Part shown: in pieces, positions 54,610 to 63,255 of the stretch
Numbering within the stretch: the first letter of the stretch is position 1
How the letters are laid out: each line of letters begins with the position of its first letter
Made by a program: the position numbers and the translations under genes
The notes under the pieces: model-generated
Seen by the model: the letters and a program-made list of their open reading frames with translations, nothing else
The model's database searches: none
What the model was told of the DNA's origin: nothing
Assembly: GCF_024714475.1 (NCBI RefSeq)
Contig: NZ_JAMZMI010000001.1
Location: 682,001-746,000 of the forward strand
Direction of reading: 5' to 3'
Length of the DNA stretch: 64,000 nt
From: Marinoscillum sp. MHG1-6
Lineage (GTDB): Bacteria; Bacteroidota; Bacteroidia; Cytophagales; Cyclobacteriaceae

Positions 54610-55707
54610 ATGATAGATACCCAAGACAAGATTCAAAAGGCAGGCATTTTTCAGATCATGCAAAACATGGAACATGAGCAATTGGTGTTTTGTAATGATG
54701 ATGCAACCGGACTGAAGGCGATCATTGCTATTCACAACACCGTATTAGGTCCAGCCATGGGAGGAACCCGAATGTGGCACTATTCCAATGAACAAGATGC
54801 TATTAAGGACGCCTTAAGACTTTCACGAGGAATGACCTTTAAAAACGCCATTGCCGGATTAAATATTGGTGGAGGAAAGGCAGTGATCATAGGCGATGCG
54901 CGCAAGATCAAAAATGAAATCCTCATGCGCCGTTTTGGCAAGTTTATCAATAGCCTCAACGGAAAATACTGGACGGCAGAAGATGTGAACATGACATCTA
55001 AAGACATGGAATATATCCGCATGGAAACCCCGTTCGTAACCGGTGTCCCTGAGAGTATGGGGGGGTCAGGTGATCCCAGCCCGGTGACCGCTTTCGGAGT
55101 ATACATGGGGATGAAGGCGAGTGCGAAGTATGTATATGGCAAGGATGATTTGAAAGGAAAGAGAATATTAGTGCAGGGTGTCGGGAATGTAGGCTCTTAT
55201 CTTGTTGATCATTTGGTTGAGGAAGGAGCAGAAGTTTTTGTCTCAGATATTTTTGATGACAAAATCAAGGCGATCACTCAAAAACATAAGGTGGGGGTAG
55301 TCCAACCCGATGATGTGCCTTCATTCGATATGGATATCTACGCGCCATGTGCTTTGGGGGCGACACTGAATGAGCAAACGATCCCGCAGTTGAGATGCGA
55401 TATAGTTGCCGGAGGCGCAAATAATCAACTCGATGATGAGCGGGCTGATGGCAATCGTCTAAAGGATAGAGGCATCATCTATGCTCCTGATTTTCTTATC
55501 AATAGCGGAGGTATTACCAATGTCTATTACGAACAAATCGGTAACTACAATAGAGAAAAAGTTTATCAGCAAACGGAAAGAATCTATGATGTTTGCTCAG
55601 ATGTTCTGAAATTTGCAGCGGAAAATGATTCGACCACTCATGAGGCAGCGTTAAGATTGGCGTTGAAGCGAATTGAAGGAGTGGGAAGGATCAGAATGAC
55701 TTATTAA
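54610..55707 (+). CDS. Glu/Leu/Phe/Val dehydrogenase (leucine dehydrogenase type)
   Basis: 365 residues from ATG 54610; a TTG at 54580 would add ten. Substrate site GGTRMWHY and GLNIGGGKAVIIG (catalytic Lys) are near 50-95; NAD site GVGNVGSYLVDHLVEEGAEVFVSD. Length and motifs fit leucine/branched-chain amino acid dehydrogenases, which reversibly deaminate Leu, Val and Ile to keto acids for branched fatty acid synthesis, important in this phylum. It is 19 bases before nusB. Confidence 0.92.
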   Translation: MIDTQDKIQKAGIFQIMQNMEHEQLVFCNDDATGLKAIIAIHNTVLGPAMGGTRMWHYSNEQDAIKDALRLSRGMTFKNAIAGLNIGGGKAVIIGDARKIKNEILMRRFGKFINSLNGKYWTAEDVNMTSKDMEYIRMETPFVTGVPESMGGSGDPSPVTAFGVYMGMKASAKYVYGKDDLKGKRILVQGVGNVGSYLVDHLVEEGAEVFVSDIFDDKIKAITQKHKVGVVQPDDVPSFDMDIYAPCALGATLNEQTIPQLRCDIVAGGANNQLDDERADGNRLKDRGIIYAPDFLINSGGITNVYYEQIGNYNREKVYQQTERIYDVCSDVLKFAAENDSTTHEAALRLALKRIEGVGRIRMTY

Positions 55708-55726
55708 TAAAAAAAACGTTCTTAGT

Positions 55727-56902
55727 ATGCTTAATCGTCGGATTCTACGTGTCAAAGCCATGCAGGCTTTATACAGCTATTTTTTGGCACAGGAGTCATT
55801 GAAAAATGTGGTCAATGAAGAATTGGAATCACATTATTATCCTGATCCCGCGAAGGATGACTTTACGGATGCCGATCAGTTTACAGCTCGTAGAAAGACA
55901 GCCTCCAGGCTCTATTTTGAATTTCTGGATGTAAAGAAGGTTGAGGCTTCAGAATCGGTGGATTCGGAAATAACAGAGAACGTTCAGGCCCACATCAACA
56001 GATATTATACGTTTCTTACTCAGGAAGTGAAGACTATAGAGCAGCAGATGCTCAAGGATGTCGATGACCTGGAAGGGATGTATTTGAAGCTGATCCAACT
56101 TGCTTTGGAGTTTACTCATATTGAAAACCAGGAAAAGGGAAAAAAGGAAAGAGCCTACATTCAAAAAGCGTCTGATTGGAAATATCACTTCATTAACAAT
56201 CCGGTTATTGATTCACTAACGAAGTTTGAATCATTTAACAAGGCATTGATCGATCAGAAGATTAGCTGGCAGGATGAATATGATACCATCAAAAGCTGGT
56301 ACAAAGACATCCTGCAGAAAGATGAGTATTTGATAGAATATCAAAAGAAGGATAACCCAACTCCGGAAGAACATCAGGAAGCGGTCGTTTACCTTTTTAA
56401 GAAGATCATTTTCAAGAATGAAGTGATCGGAGATTACCTGACATCTGTTGATCTGCGCTGGGTTGAGAATCATCCTATTTTACGGAGCATGGTGGTGAAG
56501 ACTTTTCAGGACTATTTGCCTGAACTCGAGGAGCCTTTTGAATTGAAGCAAGTCAGCCGTAATGAGGAGGAGGATATTGAGTTCTTTAAAAAGCTTTTTA
56601 GCCAGGCAGTGAAGAGAGAGAAGGAACTGGACAAGATCATTGCTGATCACACCAGAAATTGGGATATCTCTCGTGTGGCGTTAACCGACCGCATTATTTT
56701 ACGTATGGCATTAACAGAAATGATCACCTTTCACAGTATTCCTGTTAAGGTCACCATCAATGAGTTCATTGAAATTTCGAAGAATTACTCCACCCCGAAG
56801 AGTAAACAATTTATTAACGGGATTTTGGATGTATTGGCAAACGAGCTAACTTCGGAAGGTGTAATCAGAAAAAGTGGAAGGGGTCTGATTGATAACAAAT
56901 AA
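55727..56902 (+). CDS. nusB: Transcription antitermination factor NusB, long form
   Basis: 391 residues, compared with ~140 for E. coli NusB. The NusB fold is the C-terminal ~140 residues (RNWDISRVALTDRIILRMALTEMITFHSIPVKVTINEFIEISKNYSTPKSKQFINGILD, split by the length limit here only in this sense: residues ~315-372). The N-terminal ~240 residues are alpha-helical and Lys/Glu-rich; Bacteroidota NusB is known to be long. Binds boxA RNA with S10 for rRNA antitermination. Precedes YtxH by 11 bases. Confidence 0.93.
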   Translation: MLNRRILRVKAMQALYSYFLAQESLKNVVNEELESHYYPDPAKDDFTDADQFTARRKTASRLYFEFLDVKKVEASESVDSEITENVQAHINRYYTFLTQEVKTIEQQMLKDVDDLEGMYLKLIQLALEFTHIENQEKGKKERAYIQKASDWKYHFINNPVIDSLTKFESFNKALIDQKISWQDEYDTIKSWYKDILQKDEYLIEYQKKDNPTPEEHQEAVVYLFKKIIFKNEVIGDYLTSVDLRWVENHPILRSMVVKTFQDYLPELEEPFELKQVSRNEEEDIEFFKKLFSQAVKREKELDKIIADHTRNWDISRVALTDRIILRMALTEMITFHSIPVKVTINEFIEISKNYSTPKSKQFINGILDVLANELTSEGVIRKSGRGLIDNK

Positions 56903-56913
56903 AAGAGACTATT

Positions 56914-57213
56914 ATGAGCAGTAAATCCGGAGGTTCTTTTTTCGCATTTTTATTCGGAATCACTATTGGTGGTGTGCTGGGCGTGTTGTTTGCGCCGGAC
57001 AAAGGAACAAATACAAGAGACAGACTTTCGTTCAAATTGGATAAGTACAAGAAGCAGCTTGAGGACCTGCTCGAAGATTTAGTAGAACATGGTGATAGCC
57101 TGGAAAACGAAGCTAAATCAGAGGGCGAGAAGATCGTGAATGATGCGAAGGTGAAAGCTGAAAAGCTATTGGATGATGTGAACGGATTGATCACACAAAT
57201 CAAGAGCAACTAA
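56914..57213 (+). CDS. YtxH domain protein
   Basis: 99 residues. One Gly-rich N-terminal membrane segment (FFAFLFGITIGGVLGVLFAPDKGTNTRDRL) and then a charged amphipathic helix (LLEDLVEHGDSLENEAKSEGEKI). That is the YtxH layout, common as a stress-related envelope protein. Between nusB and the DUF1573 gene, which has its own promoter-like site. Confidence 0.85.
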   Translation: MSSKSGGSFFAFLFGITIGGVLGVLFAPDKGTNTRDRLSFKLDKYKKQLEDLLEDLVEHGDSLENEAKSEGEKIVNDAKVKAEKLLDDVNGLITQIKSN

Positions 57214-57276
57214 TTCCGCCAATATTCAGTTCTAGTATCAAAATTATCAACTTTCATCCTAGCGGGATTTATTTAT

Positions 57277-57284
57277 TAAGTTTG
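57277..57284 (+). promoter_or_regulatory. Promoter -7 element before the DUF1573 gene
   Basis: TAAGTTTG fits TAnnTTTG; a TTT/TTC stands about 22 bases upstream where TTG is expected. A start near 57291 leaves a 20-base leader before ATG 57311. Confidence 0.35.
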
Positions 57285-57310
57285 CCGGGATCTCTGAAAA
57301 ATTGTGCGAT

Positions 57311-57829
57311 ATGATTAATAAAACTATTCAACTATTAACATTTGTGATTTTGACAGCTGTGCTGATCAGCTGCGGAAACGCTAAGAAGGAAAAAGAACTT
57401 CAGGACCGAATTGCAGAGCTTGAGCAGCAATTGGCGAAAAATGAGCCAAAGACAAATAGCACCAGCCCTACTGAGCCGGAAGTGAAGCCAGAAGGACCGC
57501 TTCCAGTGTTTGAATTTTCTGAAGAGAATTATGATTTTGGAACGATCACAGAAGGAGATGTCGTAGAAACCGTATTCAAGTTCAAGAATATAGGCGAGGC
57601 TCCTTTGATCATCGAATCAGCAAAAGCTTCTTGTGGTTGTACAGTACCTGAGTATTCGAAAGCTCCAATTGGGATTGGTGAAGAGGGTAGTCTGACTGTA
57701 AAATTCAATAGTAAGGGTAAGCCGGGCATTCAAAACAAAACAGTTACTATTACTGCGAATACTTACCCAAAAATTTCTCGTTTGAGAATCAAAGCAAACG
57801 TGGTTAAAGCGGAGGAAAACCCTTCGTAA
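57311..57829 (+). CDS. DUF1573 lipoprotein
   Basis: 172 residues from ATG 57311. Lipobox at LISCGN (Cys near 20), a coiled-coil-like stretch (KEKELQDRIAELEQQLAKN), then a DUF1573 immunoglobulin-like domain: NYDFGTITEGDVVETVFKFKNIGEAPLIIESAKASCGCTVP. Widely present in Bacteroidota as an envelope lipoprotein with unknown role. The next gene, yajC, begins after 20 bases. Confidence 0.9.
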   Translation: MINKTIQLLTFVILTAVLISCGNAKKEKELQDRIAELEQQLAKNEPKTNSTSPTEPEVKPEGPLPVFEFSEENYDFGTITEGDVVETVFKFKNIGEAPLIIESAKASCGCTVPEYSKAPIGIGEEGSLTVKFNSKGKPGIQNKTVTITANTYPKISRLRIKANVVKAEENPS

Positions 57830-57848
57830 TTAAATAATTCAGAATAAA

Positions 57849-58166
57849 ATGATTAAAACATTATTGCTGCAAGGTGCAGCCGATGGCGGAGGATATACCC
57901 AGTTCATTATGTTGGCGGGTATGATTGCTATATTCTATTTCTTCTTTATCAGACCTCAACAAAAAAAGCAGAAAGATCAGAAGAAATTTATTGAAGGAAT
58001 AAAAAAAGGAGATCAGGTAGTATCTATGGGAGGTATCCATGGAAAGGTGGCCTCCGTTGAGGGGGATGTCGTGGTGCTTGAGGTAGATAAAGCGAGCAAG
58101 ATCGTCATTGAAAAGGGTTCTATCTCCTTAGATTCAACTAAGAGAGCATATGGGGAATCTAAATAA
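57849..58166 (+). CDS. yajC: Preprotein translocase accessory subunit YajC
   Basis: 105 residues. One N-terminal membrane helix (QFIMLAGMIAIFYFFFIRPQQKKQKDQKKFIE) followed by a beta-rich cytoplasmic domain (KKGDQVVSMGGIHGKVASVEGDVVVLEVD). RPQQKKQK after the helix is the family hallmark. Associates with SecDF in the inner membrane. Upstream of the YbbR-like gene. Confidence 0.95.
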   Translation: MIKTLLLQGAADGGGYTQFIMLAGMIAIFYFFFIRPQQKKQKDQKKFIEGIKKGDQVVSMGGIHGKVASVEGDVVVLEVDKASKIVIEKGSISLDSTKRAYGESK

Positions 58167-58178
58167 AGACAATATTTA

Positions 58179-59111
58179 GTGTATAAGCTATTAAACAATT
58201 GGAAGGTAGTGATCCTCTCCTTGGGTGGGGCCACTACCTTTTGGTTTTTTAATGCCCTTAATAAAGATTACAACGCCGTAATTAACTACCCCATTGAATT
58301 TCAATTTGATCGGGACAGTGTAGTAATTATGGAAGAACTGCCTTCCAAAGTGTCCATCGATGTTTCCAGCGGTGGATGGAACCTTATCAAAAACACTTTA
58401 TGGTTTAATGTCAGTCCAATTCAAATTGAATTGGAAAACCCGACGGAGATCAGCTATTTTACCGGCTCATCTTTGTTTCCGTTGGTTTCCAGTCAGTTAG
58501 ATGGATTGGAGGTGAATTATCTGGTTACCGATACGCTTCATATCAATATTGAGCCCAAGAAGCGCCGCAAAACCATCGCCGTTATTGACTCGCTTAAGAT
58601 TCCGCTGGAAAAGGGGTATTTTATTACCTCGCCAATTTCCATCACCCCGGATACGCTTGAAATAACAGGTCCGGAATCATTCACAGACACCTTGAGGGTT
58701 TTCTTTGATTTGTCTTTGGCTGAGTACAGCGAAATTGATGGAAGCTTCGATAAATCAGTCAGCGTGATACTACCTAAAGGGTCTAATGCCATTTGTGACC
58801 CGGCAGAAGTGAAGGTTCAATTCGATGTGGAGGAGTACAAGAGAGTTAGCCTCACCCTTCCGGTGGAAATGGTGAACTTTCCGGGAGATGGTTCCCTGGA
58901 GCTATCAACGATGCAGGTAGATGTCTTTTTCCATGTCCGCAATTCCCAAATGGATGATGTGAGTGAAGAAGATTTTTCTGTCACAGCAGATTTGGCTACT
59001 CTAAATAAGCAGGATTCCTCTGTTATGGCCATGCTAATGTACTATCCGGAAGACATTCTTAATGTAACGGTCCTGCCGGACTACATCAAGGTAAAAAATG
59101 TCCCTCAATAA
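58179..59111 (+). CDS. YbbR-like domain protein (CdaR family)
   Basis: 310 residues from a GTG at 58179. One N-terminal membrane helix (WKVVILSLGGATTFWFFNAL), then repeated YbbR beta domains (EFQFDRDSVVIMEELPSKVSIDVSSGG, LEITGPESF). CdaR-type proteins regulate the di-AMP cyclase CdaA in Firmicutes, usually from a neighbouring gene; no cdaA is seen here, so a regulatory tie is only possible. It shares four bases or more with the coaE start (59098 lies before its stop at 59111). Confidence 0.87.
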   Translation: MYKLLNNWKVVILSLGGATTFWFFNALNKDYNAVINYPIEFQFDRDSVVIMEELPSKVSIDVSSGGWNLIKNTLWFNVSPIQIELENPTEISYFTGSSLFPLVSSQLDGLEVNYLVTDTLHINIEPKKRRKTIAVIDSLKIPLEKGYFITSPISITPDTLEITGPESFTDTLRVFFDLSLAEYSEIDGSFDKSVSVILPKGSNAICDPAEVKVQFDVEEYKRVSLTLPVEMVNFPGDGSLELSTMQVDVFFHVRNSQMDDVSEEDFSVTADLATLNKQDSSVMAMLMYYPEDILNVTVLPDYIKVKNVPQ

Positions 59112-59709
59112 GGTGTTGAGAGTTGGTGTCACCGGTGGAATTGGAGCTGGAAAAACCACGGTTTCAAAGATTTTCAAGGCCCTGGGAGTGCCCGTTTACT
59201 ATGCCGACGAGCGTGCTAAAGCCCTTATGGTGCAAGAACCATCAATTATTCTTGCAGTAGTGAAAATATTTGGAGAGGAAGCCTATAATGAAGGGGTACT
59301 GGACCGAGCCTTTATTGCTAAAAGTGCTTTCCATAGCCCGGAGCTCCTTAAAGAATTAAATGCTGTCGTACATCCTGCAGTTGGTAAGGATTATGATGAA
59401 TGGGCTGGTAGTCAACAAGGGATACCCTATGTAATTAGCGAGGCGGCTTTGATGTTTGAGGCGGGTAGCTATAAAAAACAGGATTGCGTAATCCTTGTGA
59501 GCGCCCCGAAGTCAATAAGGTTGGAGCGGACGTTAAAGAGAGATGTTAACCGAACAAAGGAGGATGTGATGGCCATTATGAAAAATCAGATGCCCGAGGA
59601 TGAAAAAAGAGCCCTGGCTCAGTACGTCATAGAAAATGATGGGAGCACTTCATTAATTGAGCAGGTTTTGATTATCCATCAATCCCTTTTGGCTTTACAG
59701 GCGAGGTAA
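59098..59709 (+). CDS. coaE: Dephospho-CoA kinase
   Basis: 203 residues. P-loop GVTGGIGAGKTTVSKIF at 10-26, DERAKALM lid region, LNAVVHPAVGKD near 96 and the SAPKSIRLERTLKRD base-binding segment. Final step of coenzyme A synthesis. Its ATG lies 14 bases inside the YbbR-like gene, so the two are coupled. Ends by overlapping the convergent small gene by 15 bases. Confidence 0.95.
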   Translation: MSLNKVLRVGVTGGIGAGKTTVSKIFKALGVPVYYADERAKALMVQEPSIILAVVKIFGEEAYNEGVLDRAFIAKSAFHSPELLKELNAVVHPAVGKDYDEWAGSQQGIPYVISEAALMFEAGSYKKQDCVILVSAPKSIRLERTLKRDVNRTKEDVMAIMKNQMPEDEKRALAQYVIENDGSTSLIEQVLIIHQSLLALQAR

Positions 59710-59949
59710 TTTGATCTGGTCAGTATAGAAATTCATTCTTTTGGAACGTTCATCCAGAACTTCTATTTTTTCGACTGCATCCTCCAGATTATTATAAAAT
59801 AGCTCAATGTAAAGGCGGTCAAGAAGGTAAAGATTGACCTTGTATTTGTAGTATCGGATGGATGTGACAAACTCCCCATTGAAATAAATCCACTGGACTT
59901 TTTCTTTGAAAGTAAGCTTTTGAAACCGATGCTTGTTCATGTCTCTCAA
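59695..59949 (-). CDS. Small basic-acidic protein of unknown function
   Basis: 84 residues, no signal peptide, rich in aromatic and charged residues (RYYKYKVNLYLLDRLYIELFYNN). Possible start at the inner ATG giving MNKHRFQK. Coding density, the normal start and its size make it credible, but no family is recognised. It sits between the WG-repeat gene and the coaE end and might be co-transcribed with the former (14-base gap). Confidence 0.5.
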   Translation of the reverse strand: MRDMNKHRFQKLTFKEKVQWIYFNGEFVTSIRYYKYKVNLYLLDRLYIELFYNNLEDAVEKIEVLDERSKRMNFYTDQIKLPRL

Positions 59950-59962
59950 GTTACATCAAATC

Positions 59963-62581
59963 TTACTGATCGCAATAGATATTTTCGTATTCGTGAGGCC
60001 TGTAGGCTTGAGATTTTAAGGTTTCACCATTGCTGTCAAAATATGTTACCACGAAGAAATCTGCTTTTTTTAAATGCTGTTCGGTGAAATAGACGGGATG
60101 CTCTTCTGTACCTACGTTGACAATGTCATTGTATTTTGGGTCAATCAGAATGCCTTTGGTGGCATGTATTATGCCATAACCGTCATCTTGCCGAAATAGA
60201 AAATACTGTCCTGTTGTATTTGTCAGCCATGGTCTTAGACTAGATACATTATCAAATACGACCCTGCCATCATAGGTCATCAACGACCAAAAATCCCATT
60301 TTCGTGCCCAATAAGAGGAATCATTCCATTGTCTGATCTCATCATATTCAATAGGTATGACCGGCTTATTGTCCTTATCGACGACACCTTTTAGGCCATT
60401 TTTTGTTACAAAATAGTGTTCACCAAAGAAAGTGAGTTTTGCCTCATAGACCGGTGGAATGATCGTGCGATCAAAGGTATTGACGCATCCGAGGAGGTTG
60501 TTTTTTAACAGGTGGGTTAACCCATCTGTGGAGCGTTGAATAAGGTCATAACCCGGGCGTATAAGATAGCCCTCTCCCAAAGTATAGATGCCATATTTAT
60601 TCCCATATCGCACGATGACATAATTGTTGTTGAGGTATTCAATTTTATTGAATTTGCTACCAATGAACATTCGCTCTCCTTTCATATCCAGAACCTCCTG
60701 GGATTTTCCACTGGTGATCACTACAAATCCAGCGCTATTTGCCGGTCCGATCAGGTGAAATTCATCGTTTGATTGGAGTTGGAATGTTTGGCCATTGGTG
60801 AACAATAAATAATCCTTGCCATTCAAATGGTAAAAGGCCAAACTCTCACTGATTAAACCAATAGAGTCAACCGAAATGGCAAATTGACTACCCGGGCCGT
60901 AGACATTCCATTTTGTGCTGTCCTTGATGGCCATAAAATTGGAATTGGTAATTAATCCGCTGTGTTCCTCCCTTCGTAATTCCCCTAACTCCTGATCAAA
61001 TACATAGTACAGGTCATTCCGCTGTATATACCACATGTTTGGTTTAATGAAAATACGTTGCCATCCCGGGCGTATGAGCATTTTCATATTTCGGTCCATT
61101 AGGGTTTCAATTTTCCCAATGAATCCAATGCACAGGCTGTCACCCATGACTTCGTAGTCATCAAAATCGGTTTGGACTTGTTGGCCGGTGCGATACAATT
61201 CAGGAAGCTGTGAAAGGCTGGTTATGCCATACTTTTCATTTTCCGATTCCAGTATTAAAAAAAAGCCATCTTCCCTAATCTCAGCATAGAGCGGTGGAAG
61301 CACCACTTCACCATTGAAGGACATCAGTCCCCAGAGTTCACCTTGTTTGAACAGGATCCATTCATCAAAAACGATGCGAACGTCATCCAAAGCAAGCTTA
61401 CTCACAAGATTTCCGGTTTTATGGTAAAGGAGCCTCTTGTTTTGCTGCTCTACTATCATTAATTCCTCACCAATATTCGTAACCGATGAAACATTTTCAG
61501 CCAATTGAAGCCCCTGCCGATTGAGCAATGCCCACTTTTCCTTTGGCTTGACCACGAGCCACTCATCCAGAATACCTCCGCAGTAATAATCGGATTTTAT
61601 GTCTTTAAATAATAGTCCTTCAATAACCTCCCCTTTTTCGTCCATTAATGAATACTGACCATCTGAATAGAGCGGGACTAATTGTTTTTGTTCCAGATTA
61701 TTGATTGCAATAAGGCTGTCCTTATCCGGATGTAAATTCAGCACATCCTTTATATTGGGTATTTTCCCAAGTTTGTACTGATAATACAATATATCTGCCG
61801 CATGCTTTCTCATACTGGATTTTGGAAAGCGATTGATAAAGTCAATGTAATCTTCGGGACGATGGGTCAGCGTCATTTTCTTTAGAATAATTGCCTCCGC
61901 CTCTGCGCGATGAGGGGTTTCCGGATTTTCCTTCAGAAATGCCAGATAGCTCTCCAATTCGCCTGATTTGGTTTGGTCCTGATAGAGTAGTAGGTGATAA
62001 TTTTCTTTCGCCTTCATGAAAAGATGAGATTCAGGATAGAGATCAATGAAAGTCTTAAATGCCTGCCAGTTTCCAGCTGCTGTGGCTTCATCATAAGCGA
62101 TGCTATCGCGCATTCTTAGTGCAGCAGGAAACTGTTTAGAATCAGGATAGTAGGTCAAGAAAATATCCAGAGAAGAGACTGAAGCCGGCCGGGTGTATTT
62201 ACGATATGCGAGCAATGCGATGTGAGATTTAAGGGTGTCTAAAGCATTTAGAGAAATTTCAGTTTTCCCCCAAACATCCATTTGATCGGAGTTGGCATTG
62301 GGGGCCAATGTCAGAGCCTTGTTAATATTTACTCTTGCAGAGTCCAGGCTGAATTGACCTTGAGTCGTGTCAAGGAAATAATGAGATAGGAAATAATAAT
62401 TGGCAAAATGACCGGAATCTTTTTCAATCGATTTTTCGATTTGCTGTTTTAAATCTTCAAAATCAGCTTTTAATAACTCCTTCTCGACCTTTTTTAGGTT
62501 TTGTCCATTTGAGAAGAAGCACACCCCAAAAAATAGGGTAATTAGTAGGTATAGCTTATTGGTTGATTGTCGCTGTTTCAT
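59963..62581 (-). CDS. Exported WG-repeat protein with helical N-terminus
   Basis: 872 residues from ATG 62581; an ATG at 62716 would add 45 residues before a clean signal peptide (KLYLLITLFFGVCFFSNGQ). Residues ~30-320 are TPR-like helical repeats (YPESHLFMKAKENYHLLLY). From ~350 on come WG repeats, each with a 'WGLM...G.VV.PP.Y..I' pattern (e.g. LWGLMSFNGEVVLPPLYAEI; KNGLKGVVDKDNKPVIPIEYDEI), probably forming a beta-propeller-like scaffold. Likely exported; protein-protein interaction role only inferred. Confidence 0.85.
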   Translation of the reverse strand: MKQRQSTNKLYLLITLFFGVCFFSNGQNLKKVEKELLKADFEDLKQQIEKSIEKDSGHFANYYFLSHYFLDTTQGQFSLDSARVNINKALTLAPNANSDQMDVWGKTEISLNALDTLKSHIALLAYRKYTRPASVSSLDIFLTYYPDSKQFPAALRMRDSIAYDEATAAGNWQAFKTFIDLYPESHLFMKAKENYHLLLYQDQTKSGELESYLAFLKENPETPHRAEAEAIILKKMTLTHRPEDYIDFINRFPKSSMRKHAADILYYQYKLGKIPNIKDVLNLHPDKDSLIAINNLEQKQLVPLYSDGQYSLMDEKGEVIEGLLFKDIKSDYYCGGILDEWLVVKPKEKWALLNRQGLQLAENVSSVTNIGEELMIVEQQNKRLLYHKTGNLVSKLALDDVRIVFDEWILFKQGELWGLMSFNGEVVLPPLYAEIREDGFFLILESENEKYGITSLSQLPELYRTGQQVQTDFDDYEVMGDSLCIGFIGKIETLMDRNMKMLIRPGWQRIFIKPNMWYIQRNDLYYVFDQELGELRREEHSGLITNSNFMAIKDSTKWNVYGPGSQFAISVDSIGLISESLAFYHLNGKDYLLFTNGQTFQLQSNDEFHLIGPANSAGFVVITSGKSQEVLDMKGERMFIGSKFNKIEYLNNNYVIVRYGNKYGIYTLGEGYLIRPGYDLIQRSTDGLTHLLKNNLLGCVNTFDRTIIPPVYEAKLTFFGEHYFVTKNGLKGVVDKDNKPVIPIEYDEIRQWNDSSYWARKWDFWSLMTYDGRVVFDNVSSLRPWLTNTTGQYFLFRQDDGYGIIHATKGILIDPKYNDIVNVGTEEHPVYFTEQHLKKADFFVVTYFDSNGETLKSQAYRPHEYENIYCDQ

Positions 62582-62715
62582 CGCTGGATGGCAAAATAAG
62601 CAAATCCGGAAACAATAAATGCCTGTTGATGTTTGGATCAGTACTCTTAAATTCCCATTCAGATTAAAAAATTCCTGCTTGAAGGGATTCATTAATACAC
62701 TGACTGATACTGTCA

Positions 62716-62851
62716 TATCTTTGAGTCATAGACATAGAAGATAGTAGAACATTAGGCGGTGAATAGACTCGGCTCCTGCCGGGTCAAAAGGTTCGATTCC
62801 AACCAGTAATGGATCGAATTTTAAAAAGGGGTAAGAGGTTACCCCTTTTTT
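62716..62851 (+). ncRNA. Candidate small RNA with tRNA-like hairpins and terminator
   Basis: A TATCTTTG -7 element (62716-62723) would start a transcript near 62730. It has a possible closing stem CATTA/TAATG (62750-62754 with 62807-62811), an 8-bp hairpin (62766-62773 with 62778-62785, loop TCCT), a 4-bp hairpin GGTT/AACC (62790-62793 with 62801-62804) whose loop carries the TTCGATTCC look of a TψC arm, and then a strong terminator. It does not fold as a canonical tRNA (no D arm; a 4-bp T stem). No known RNA family recognised. Confidence 0.4.
62823..62851. terminator. Bidirectional intrinsic terminator
   Basis: A perfect 12-bp stem (62823-62834 with 62839-62850, loop GAGG) with T runs on both strands. 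No plus-strand gene ends here, which supports a short transcript as described for 62716-62851; it would also serve a minus-strand frame ending at 62864 if that were real. Confidence 0.7.
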
Positions 62852-62885
62852 ATTTGTTCTTTTTCATGTAACTGCTGCCACCCAT

Positions 62886-63042
62886 GGATCAAGCAATATT
62901 TCTGTGGGTCGATTGTTCTTTTCATATAGCCACATTGTGAGGTGAGAATTTCCTCCATATCTCCTCCCGGAGATCACTGAGAAAGCAGAGACAGAGTTGT
63001 CAAAAGTCTTTTGGTGATTTAAAGCCTTCATTATTTGAATAA
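62886..63042 (-). repeat. Dispersed ~160-bp repeat, copy B
   Basis: Reverse-complement alignment with copy A (25577-25736) holds across the whole length. It lies just downstream of the candidate RNA terminator and back-to-back with copy C. A 65-codon minus-strand frame crosses it but is not conserved in copy A because of a 2-base indel. Confidence 0.75.
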
Positions 63043-63057
63043 AAAATGGCATTTTGT

Positions 63058-63130
63058 CCAAATAAAGGAGAATTAGAGATTTACAATAAGATTAGTTCCT
63101 CTGTGTCCTTTGTTTTCTCGGTGGTAAAAA
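63058..63130 (+). repeat. Dispersed repeat, partial copy C
   Basis: Begins with CCAAATAA and carries CTCTGTGTCCTTTGTTTTCTCGG followed by TGGT, matching the 5' half of copies A and B (tcaaataa to tttctcggtggt at the same spacing). The match ends after about 75 bases. B and C point away from each other. Confidence 0.55.
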
Positions 63131-63255
63131 GGGCTTATTGTATTTTTTCAATACACCCCACAGGTTTTCGAATTGATCCCCACCCCTCACCTGATTCCCT
63201 TCTATACGAAATAAAATGCAACTTATTTGACTGAATGGGGGTCTAATGAATACAT
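63131..63255. other. Intergenic sequence before the partial lipoprotein gene
   Basis: Rest of a 674-base gene-free zone (62582-63255). Beyond the candidate RNA and the repeats, I see no gene, no clear promoter and no further structure here. Confidence 0.5.

Noticed and set aside
62750-62811. Canonical tRNA gene
   Set aside because: No D arm, T stem only 4 bp, closing stem only 5 bp and no paired anticodon arm with a 7-base loop. Reported only as a tRNA-like candidate RNA.
62864-63061. 65-codon minus-strand frame with a terminator 13 bases after its stop
   Set aside because: It lies within repeat copy B; copy A has a 2-base indel and other changes that destroy the frame, and the terminator is also explained by the candidate RNA. 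Kept only as a possibility.
63046-63234. 62-codon plus-strand frame through repeat copy C
   Set aside because: Crosses the repeat core; low complexity and no shared coding signal with the other copies.
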